NCBI GenBank assembly: GCA_020029455.1 | Contig: JAIBJH010000154.1 | Coordinates: 1-10,499, forward strand | Direction: 5' to 3' | Length of the DNA: 10,499 nt | From: Hyphomicrobiales bacterium | GTDB taxonomy: Bacteria; Pseudomonadota; Alphaproteobacteria; Rhizobiales; Aestuariivirgaceae | Shown: piece by piece, positions 6,224 to 10,499 of the stretch | Numbering within the stretch: position 1 is the first letter of the stretch | Layout: each line of letters opens with the position of its first letter | The notes under the pieces: model-generated | Told to the model about the DNA's origin: nothing | Database searches by the model: none | What the model saw: the letters and a program-made list of their open reading frames with translations, nothing else | Program-made: the position numbers and the translations under genes

Positions 6224-7389
6224 GAACCCAGGTCGCGATCATTGGCGGCGGTCCTTCCGGCCTTCTGCTCTCGCAATTGCTCAACAGGGCAGGCATCACT
6301 ACGGCCATCATCGAACGTCAGTCGCGTGACCATGTGCTTAAGCGCATCCGTGCTGGCGTGCTGGAATGGGGGACCGTGGAGGTATTGCGCAGCGCGGGGG
6401 TCGGTGCGCGCATGGATGCAAACGGCCTGGTGCACCAAGGCATCTTTCTTGCCGCGCAGAACAGGCAGTTCCGGGTGGATTTCAAGCAGACTTGCGGCAA
6501 GCAGGTCATGGTCTATGGGCAAACCGAAGTGACCAAGGATCTTTATGCCGCGCAAGACGCAATGGGTACAACGATCCATGAGGAGGCTTCGGATGTGCAG
6601 CCGCAGGACATCGACTGCGAACGACCATTTGTGACCTTCCGCAGAGGTGGCCAGTCGTTTCGGATCGACTGTGATTTCATTGCGGGATGCGACGGCTTTC
6701 ATGGCGTGAGCAGGCAGTCGATGCCTTCAGAAAAGCGCAAGGAATTTGAACGCGTCTATCCATTCGGATGGCTGGGCATTCTCACCGAAACGCCTCCGGT
6801 TTCCGGCGAGTTGATCTATGCCAATCATCCGCGCGGCTTTGCATTGGCGTCGATGCGCAATCACCGCCTTTCGCGTTACTACATCCAGGTGCCGTTGGAG
6901 GGCAGGGCTGAAGACTGGCCCGACCAGCTGTTCTGGGAGGAGTTCAAGCGCCGCCTTCCGTCGGAGGCCACGGCGCGCTTGGTTACGGGTCCATCCATCG
7001 AAAAGTCGATTGCGCCTCTGCGCAGTTTCGTGAACGAGCCGATGCGCTATGGCCGGCTGCTCCTCTGCGGTGATGCCGCGCATATCGTTCCGCCGACTGG
7101 AGCCAAGGGCCTGAACCTTGCCGTCTCCGATGTCCACTATCTGTCTGAAGCGCTCAAGCAACACTACGACGGCAAAGACAGTCACGCACTTGATGCTTAT
7201 TCGGAAAGGGCACTTGCCCGCGTGTGGAAGGCGATGCGCTTTTCCTGGTGGATGACGATGCTGCTTCACCGCTTTCCGGAACAGACAGAGTTCGAGCAGC
7301 GCATTCGGGAAGGAGAAATCAACTACATCGCCGAGTCAATTGCGGCCCAATCGACGATGGCTGAGAACTACACTGGGCTGCCATTCTAA
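6220..7389 (+). CDS. pobA: 4-hydroxybenzoate 3-monooxygenase (PobA)
   Basis: A class A flavoprotein monooxygenase of 389 residues (family about 390) that hydroxylates 4-hydroxybenzoate to protocatechuate using FAD, O2 and reduced pyridine nucleotide. It shows the dinucleotide motif GGGPSG (9-14) with ERQ after strand 2 (32-34), RIRAGVLE (42-49), the second FAD/NAD(P)H motif CDGFHGVSRQS (157-167), and GDAAHIVPPTGAKGLNLA. By comparison with the Pseudomonas fluorescens enzyme, substrate-site residues are kept: His72, Tyr200, Ser211, Arg213, Arg219, Tyr221 and the Tyr of AENYTGLPF. Residue 38, a tyrosine in the Pseudomonas enzyme that influences NADPH preference, is His here. The ATG overlaps the pcaB stop, making pobA part of the pca transcript; no pobR-like regulator is adjacent. 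Confidence 0.95.
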   Translation: MRTQVAIIGGGPSGLLLSQLLNRAGITTAIIERQSRDHVLKRIRAGVLEWGTVEVLRSAGVGARMDANGLVHQGIFLAAQNRQFRVDFKQTCGKQVMVYGQTEVTKDLYAAQDAMGTTIHEEASDVQPQDIDCERPFVTFRRGGQSFRIDCDFIAGCDGFHGVSRQSMPSEKRKEFERVYPFGWLGILTETPPVSGELIYANHPRGFALASMRNHRLSRYYIQVPLEGRAEDWPDQLFWEEFKRRLPSEATARLVTGPSIEKSIAPLRSFVNEPMRYGRLLLCGDAAHIVPPTGAKGLNLAVSDVHYLSEALKQHYDGKDSHALDAYSERALARVWKAMRFSWWMTMLLHRFPEQTEFEQRIREGEINYIAESIAAQSTMAENYTGLPF

Positions 7390-7423
7390 ACAATCAATCG
7401 CTCGCTCCAATGCGGGTTAGTAT

Positions 7424-7430
7424 GGGAGGA
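7424..7430 (+). promoter_or_regulatory. Ribosome binding site of dctP
   Basis: GGGAGGA, 6 nt before the ATG at 7437. This strong site decides the start against in-frame upstream ATGs at 7410 and 7422. It sits in the 47-nt pobA-dctP gap, the largest gap in the operon, in which I see no convincing terminator. Confidence 0.75.
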
Positions 7431-7436
7431 CTAAGT

Positions 7437-8501
7437 ATGAAGAAATCATCATATTCGCCAAATATTTCCCGGCGCAAGCTTCTTCTCGCCTCGGCGGGCG
7501 CCGTCGTGCCAATGGCAATGCGCTCTTCGCGTGCCGTGGCTCAGGAAGTCACGATGACCTTGCACCATTTTCTGGGACCAAAGGCGCCGGCGCACGCCAA
7601 GTTCCTTGAGCCCTGGGCCAAGAAAATCGAAACTGAATCCGGCGGAAAGATCAAGATCGAGTTGTTTCCCTCCATGTCGATGGGAGGCAAACCGCCAGAA
7701 CTATTTGCCCAGGTGCGAGATGGTGTTGCCGACATCGTCTGGACCTTGCCAGGCTATACGCCCGGTCAATTCCCGCGCTCGGAGGTTTTCGAACTTCCCG
7801 GTGTGCACCGCGGCAGTGCCAAGGCAACGAACCTTGCGATCCAGGATGTCTATTCAATGGTGGCGGACGACTTCAAGGACGTGAAGGTTCTGCTGCTCTT
7901 CGCCCATGCGGGCAACGCCATCCACACCGTAGACAAGGCTGTGCGGACGCCCGCCGATCTGAAAGGTTTGAAATTGCGCACGCCTTCTCGCACCGGCGCC
8001 TGGGTGATTGAAGCCTATGGCGCGGAACCCGTCGGCATGCCGCTGCCGAGCCTGCCCGAAGCCCTCTCCAAGAAAGCGGTCGATGGCGCATTGATCCCCT
8101 TTGAGGTGGTGCCCGCCATCAAGCTGCAGGAGATGACCAAATACTCGATCCAGGGCGCGGATGGCTCACGCTTCGGCACCTCGCTGTTCCTTTTTGCCAT
8201 GAACAAGGGCCGCTACGATGGACTGTCCGACGACCTCAAGAAGGTCATCGACGCCAACAGCGGCGTGGCGCTGGCGCCTGTTGCCGGCGATCTTTGGAAC
8301 AGTTTCGAGGAACCGGGCAAGAAGATGCGGAAGGACGCCGGTGGCGAAATCATCGAGCTCACGGCCGAAGAGAAGGCGGCATTCGCAGCCTTGGATGAAG
8401 GAGTTGTGAACCGTTGGATTGAAGAAGCAACGAAGAACGGTCTTGACGGCAAGGCACTGGTTGAAGCAGCCAAGGCCGCCATGGCCAAAAACTCCGGCTG
8501 A
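7437..8501 (+). CDS. dctP: TRAP transporter periplasmic substrate-binding protein (DctP family)
   Basis: A solute receptor of 354 residues that captures a carboxylate in the periplasm and hands it to the DctQM membrane unit. The N-terminus has a twin-arginine-type signal: SRRKLLLASAGA at 11-22, hydrophobic core to about 28, likely cleavage near AVAQ (33-36). The mature domain follows the DctP pattern: HHFLGPKAPAHAKFLEPWAKKIE (43-65), GGKIKIELFPSMSMGG (69-84), VADIVWTLPGYTPGQFP (98-113), and LKGLKLRTPSRTGAWVIEAYGAEPV (175-199). Arg181 of KLRTPSR is the conserved arginine that usually pairs with the ligand carboxylate. The location directly after pobA suggests 4-hydroxybenzoate, protocatechuate or a related aromatic acid as substrate; this is inference, since DctP ligand range cannot be read from motifs. 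The start is fixed by the ribosome binding site at 7424-7430. Confidence 0.9.
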   Translation: MKKSSYSPNISRRKLLLASAGAVVPMAMRSSRAVAQEVTMTLHHFLGPKAPAHAKFLEPWAKKIETESGGKIKIELFPSMSMGGKPPELFAQVRDGVADIVWTLPGYTPGQFPRSEVFELPGVHRGSAKATNLAIQDVYSMVADDFKDVKVLLLFAHAGNAIHTVDKAVRTPADLKGLKLRTPSRTGAWVIEAYGAEPVGMPLPSLPEALSKKAVDGALIPFEVVPAIKLQEMTKYSIQGADGSRFGTSLFLFAMNKGRYDGLSDDLKKVIDANSGVALAPVAGDLWNSFEEPGKKMRKDAGGEIIELTAEEKAAFAALDEGVVNRWIEEATKNGLDGKALVEAAKAAMAKNSG

Positions 8502-8504
8502 CGA

Positions 8505-9011
8505 ATGTTGAGCACACGCATCGGCCAACTCGCCAGGATTTGGGCTATCATTGGCGGGTTGGTCACCCTCTTGATCGTTCTTGTGACGACGACAAATGTC
8601 GGGCTGTTCGCGTTGAATCGTTTGGCGCGCCTCTTCGGCGGCGATGTGGCCGGGCTTCCGGGCTATGAAGATTTTGTCAGTCTTGCGGTGGGAGCGGCCG
8701 CGATCATGTTCTTTCCGCTCTGCGAGTGGCGGCGAGGGCATATCGCCGTTGATGTCTTCACGGAAAAATTGCCGCGCCGCTTCCAGAAGGGTCTGGATCG
8801 TACATGGTCTGCCATGACATGCCTGCTGGCGCTGTTCCTCGCCTATTGGATGACGATTGGCTTACTGGAATCGCGCGCAGATCGCGCGCTTTCGCCCGTG
8901 CTCGGCTGGTCGATCTGGCCGTTCTACTTACCCGGTATCCTCTCTCTCATCATTTGGGCTGCTGTTGCGGCGCTGCAGGCTGCCGGGAAGGTTTCGCGTG
9001 GAGCTTCGTGA
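8505..9011 (+). CDS. dctQ: TRAP transporter small membrane subunit (DctQ family)
   Basis: A membrane protein of 168 residues with four predicted transmembrane helices, at about 12-37, 55-75, 101-122 and 133-158. The segment FPLCEWRRGHIAVDVFTEKLP (70-90) matches the DctQ loop that follows helix 2. In TRAP transporters this subunit pairs with DctM to form the Na+-coupled permease that receives ligand from DctP. The ATG at 8505 lies 3 nt after the dctP stop with no clear Shine-Dalgarno, so coupled translation is likely. The 3' end overlaps the dctM start by 14 nt and carries the dctM ribosome binding site. Confidence 0.88.
   Translation: MLSTRIGQLARIWAIIGGLVTLLIVLVTTTNVGLFALNRLARLFGGDVAGLPGYEDFVSLAVGAAAIMFFPLCEWRRGHIAVDVFTEKLPRRFQKGLDRTWSAMTCLLALFLAYWMTIGLLESRADRALSPVLGWSIWPFYLPGILSLIIWAAVAALQAAGKVSRGAS
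8985..8991 (+). promoter_or_regulatory. Ribosome binding site of dctM
   Basis: GGGAAGG, 6 nt before the GTG at 8998. It decides the dctM start: the frame is open further upstream to 8857, but that extension lies wholly inside dctQ and is not TRAP-like. Confidence 0.7.
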
Positions 9012-10392
9012 GCTTATCGGACTCGGCGGGTTTGTCGTCCTCTTCATCCTGCTTGTGATCCGTGCGCCCGTTGGCCTTGCCATGGTGGGTGTCGGCATTG
9101 GCGGCAATTTTGCGCTGAGTCTTGCGGCTCCACACTTACGTTTTGAGCCGTTCCTGCGGCAATTTAAAAGCCTGCTGTGGAACGTCGTTGCCAATTACGA
9201 TCTTTCAGTTGTGCCACTGTTCGTTCTCATGGGGTTGCTTGCCTCCCATGCCAATCTCAGCCGTGACTTGTTTCGTGGCCTGAACGCCATTGTTGGCCGT
9301 TTCCGCGGTGGTGTTGCCATGGCGGCGATTGGCGCCTGTGCTGGCTTTGGCGCGGTCTGTGGTTCCTCGCTGGCCACAGCCTCCACCATGGGGCGAGTGG
9401 CCTTGCCCGAGCTGCGGCGGCTGAATTATTCGCCAAGCCTCGCAACCGGCGCCCTTGCCGCCGGCGGTACGCTTGGCATTCTCATTCCGCCTTCTGTCGC
9501 GCTCGTGGTCTATGCTGTCGTTGTCGAGGCCTCGATCGTCAAGCTGTTTCAGGCGGCTGTGGTCCCTGGGCTGCTGGCGACATTGTTTTTCATACTCGTC
9601 ATTGCCATTCAGGTCAGGATCAATCCCGCCCTTGCGCCACAGGTCGAGAAACAGGACAGAGATGAGCGCAGTGCGGCTCTGCTGCGGCTCATTCCAGTCG
9701 GCGTGATTTTTGGCGCAATCATCCTCGGGCTTGGCTTTGGCCTGTTTACACCCACACATGCGGCGGCGGTCGGTGTATTCGTCATCTTGGCTTATGGGCT
9801 GCTTCAGCGCTTGTGGGGGGAGGGTTTGACAGTAGGCGGCATCAAGGAAGCGCTGCTGGATTCAGCGGTAACTTCCGGCATGATCTATTTCATTCTGTTT
9901 GGCGCGGAAATCTTGAAGTCATTCTTCGCGCGGTCCGGGCTTCCCGCCGCAATGGCGGAATGGGCAGCCAACAGTGGCATTGAGCCTTTCATGCTCCTTG
10001 CTGGTATATTGGCCGTGCTAATCATTCTTGGCTGTTTCCTGGAATCGCTCTCGATGATCCTGGTGATCGTGCCGTTTCTCTGGCCGATCCTGGTGCAGGT
10101 CAATGGCGGCGAGTTCGTTGAGGCGGGGCAGGCGGCCTATGGGCTTGACCAGGAATCCTTACGTGTCTGGTTCGGCATATTGGCGCTGATCGTGGTAGAA
10201 CTTGGACTGATCACGCCACCCGTCGGGCTCAATGTCTTCATCATTTCCTCCCTTTCGCAAGGCGTTCCCATGAGCCAGACATTCAAGGGTGTGATGCCCT
10301 TCTTTGCAGCGGAGATTGTGAGGATCAGCATCATCGTGGCCTTCCCAGCCCTCTCGCTGTTCTTGCCATGGTTGTTGTCGGGTGGTCCATGA
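8998..10392 (+). CDS. dctM: TRAP transporter large membrane subunit (DctM family)
   Basis: A large permease subunit of 464 residues, many hydrophobic helices, carrying the Na+-driven transport path. Family landmarks are VIRAPVGLAMVGVG (20-33), VVPLFVLMGLLAS (71-83), GACAGFGAVCGSSLATASTMG (112-132), the first hairpin motif GGTLGILIPPSVALVVYAVV (156-175), FGLFTPTHAAAVG (247-259), and near the end LGLITPPVGLNVFIISSLSQG. The GTG at 8998 was chosen for its ribosome binding site and family fit (MELRELIGLGGFVVLF). The segment usually written TPTEAAAVG has His254 where Glu is the familiar residue. It overlaps dctQ by 14 nt and the next gene by 4 nt (ATGA at 10389-10392). The frame is intact; somewhat longer than many DctM proteins (about 430). 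Confidence 0.9.
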   Translation: MELRELIGLGGFVVLFILLVIRAPVGLAMVGVGIGGNFALSLAAPHLRFEPFLRQFKSLLWNVVANYDLSVVPLFVLMGLLASHANLSRDLFRGLNAIVGRFRGGVAMAAIGACAGFGAVCGSSLATASTMGRVALPELRRLNYSPSLATGALAAGGTLGILIPPSVALVVYAVVVEASIVKLFQAAVVPGLLATLFFILVIAIQVRINPALAPQVEKQDRDERSAALLRLIPVGVIFGAIILGLGFGLFTPTHAAAVGVFVILAYGLLQRLWGEGLTVGGIKEALLDSAVTSGMIYFILFGAEILKSFFARSGLPAAMAEWAANSGIEPFMLLAGILAVLIILGCFLESLSMILVIVPFLWPILVQVNGGEFVEAGQAAYGLDQESLRVWFGILALIVVELGLITPPVGLNVFIISSLSQGVPMSQTFKGVMPFFAAEIVRISIIVAFPALSLFLPWLLSGGP

Positions 10393-10499
10393 TCGGCAAT
10401 CCCTGCATCATCTGCGTGGCGATCACCGGTTCGCTCCCGACCAAGGAGAACAACCCGGCGGTTCCCATCACAATCACGGAGCAGGTTGAAAGCACTCAT
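10389..10499 (+). CDS. BKACE / DUF849 beta-keto acid cleavage enzyme (3' end outside window)
   Basis: The first 37 codons of a gene that runs off the right edge. ATG at 10389 overlaps the dctM stop (ATGA). The start MIGNPCIICVAITGSLPTKE with the following NPAVPITITEQVEST is the typical N-terminus of the beta-keto acid cleavage enzyme family (DUF849, first known as 3-keto-5-aminohexanoate cleavage enzyme, Kce): an opening beta strand of the TIM barrel ending in TGS, then the P-x-T segment and a helix. Family members cleave a beta-keto acid with acetyl-CoA to acetoacetate and a shortened acyl-CoA. The zinc-binding HxH motif would lie just beyond the window edge, so catalytic competence cannot be judged. 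Context points to beta-ketoadipate as substrate, giving succinyl-CoA, but the family covers many beta-keto acids. Confidence 0.75.
   Translation, partial: MIGNPCIICVAITGSLPTKENNPAVPITITEQVESTH

Noticed and set aside
7390..7436. Terminator or separate promoter between pobA and dctP
   Set aside because: The 47-nt gap shows no stem followed by a T-run and no convincing promoter boxes; only the dctP ribosome binding site is clear.
8857..8997. Upstream start of DctM at 8857
   Set aside because: This stretch is inside dctQ, is arginine- and serine-rich as expected of a shifted frame, and the GTG at 8998 has a well-placed ribosome binding site.
9205..9759. Long open frame on the minus strand within dctM
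   Set aside because: It is rich in Asn, His, Arg and Gln with no domain-like pattern, and is the antisense shadow of a GC-rich membrane protein gene.

Overview
The window looks like chromosome or megaplasmid DNA of an alphaproteobacterium, most likely Rhizobiales. The reasons are moderately high GC, tightly overlapping genes, and the arrangement of a PcaQ-type LysR gene divergent from pcaD-C-H-G-B, which is typical of Agrobacterium/Sinorhizobium-like genomes. The taxonomic call is inference; no rRNA or other marker gene is present.

Left part (1-1781, + strand): the 3' part of a CoxE-type VWA protein gene, entering from outside the window, overlaps by 4 nt a COG3618-type amidohydrolase gene. 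The amidohydrolase is broken. Its first 176 or so codons are intact, then a block of roughly 50-60 codons is missing and the family C-terminus resumes in another frame. A 12-bp palindrome lies between this remnant and the convergent pcaQ gene.

Middle part (1807-7389): pcaQ on the - strand, a 70-bp AT-rich divergent control region, then pcaD, pcaC, pcaH, pcaG, pcaB and pobA on the + strand with gaps of at most 11 nt or 1-4 nt overlaps. Together they would convert 4-hydroxybenzoate to protocatechuate (PobA), cleave its ring (PcaHG) and carry the product to beta-ketoadipate (PcaB, PcaC, PcaD). pcaH is disrupted by an internal, frame-changing deletion of about 57-60 codons. As written, the locus cannot make an intact ring-cleavage enzyme, although both subunit genes keep good ribosome binding sites and the iron ligands are still encoded downstream of the lesion.

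Right part (7437-10499): a complete three-gene TRAP transporter (dctP with a twin-arginine-type signal, dctQ, dctM) followed, with an ATGA overlap, by the first 37 codons of a BKACE/DUF849 beta-keto acid cleavage enzyme that runs off the window. The layout suggests one long operon joining uptake of an aromatic acid, its conversion to beta-ketoadipate, and a CoA-dependent beta-keto acid cleavage that could replace PcaIJ/PcaF.

The main points for follow-up are the BKACE gene at the end of a pob/pca operon, the embedded TRAP transporter, and two separate internal deletions of similar estimated size in one 10-kb window. Those deletions could be natural gene decay or an assembly fault. No RNA genes, insertion sequences, CRISPR arrays or stretches longer than 300 bases without genes were seen.
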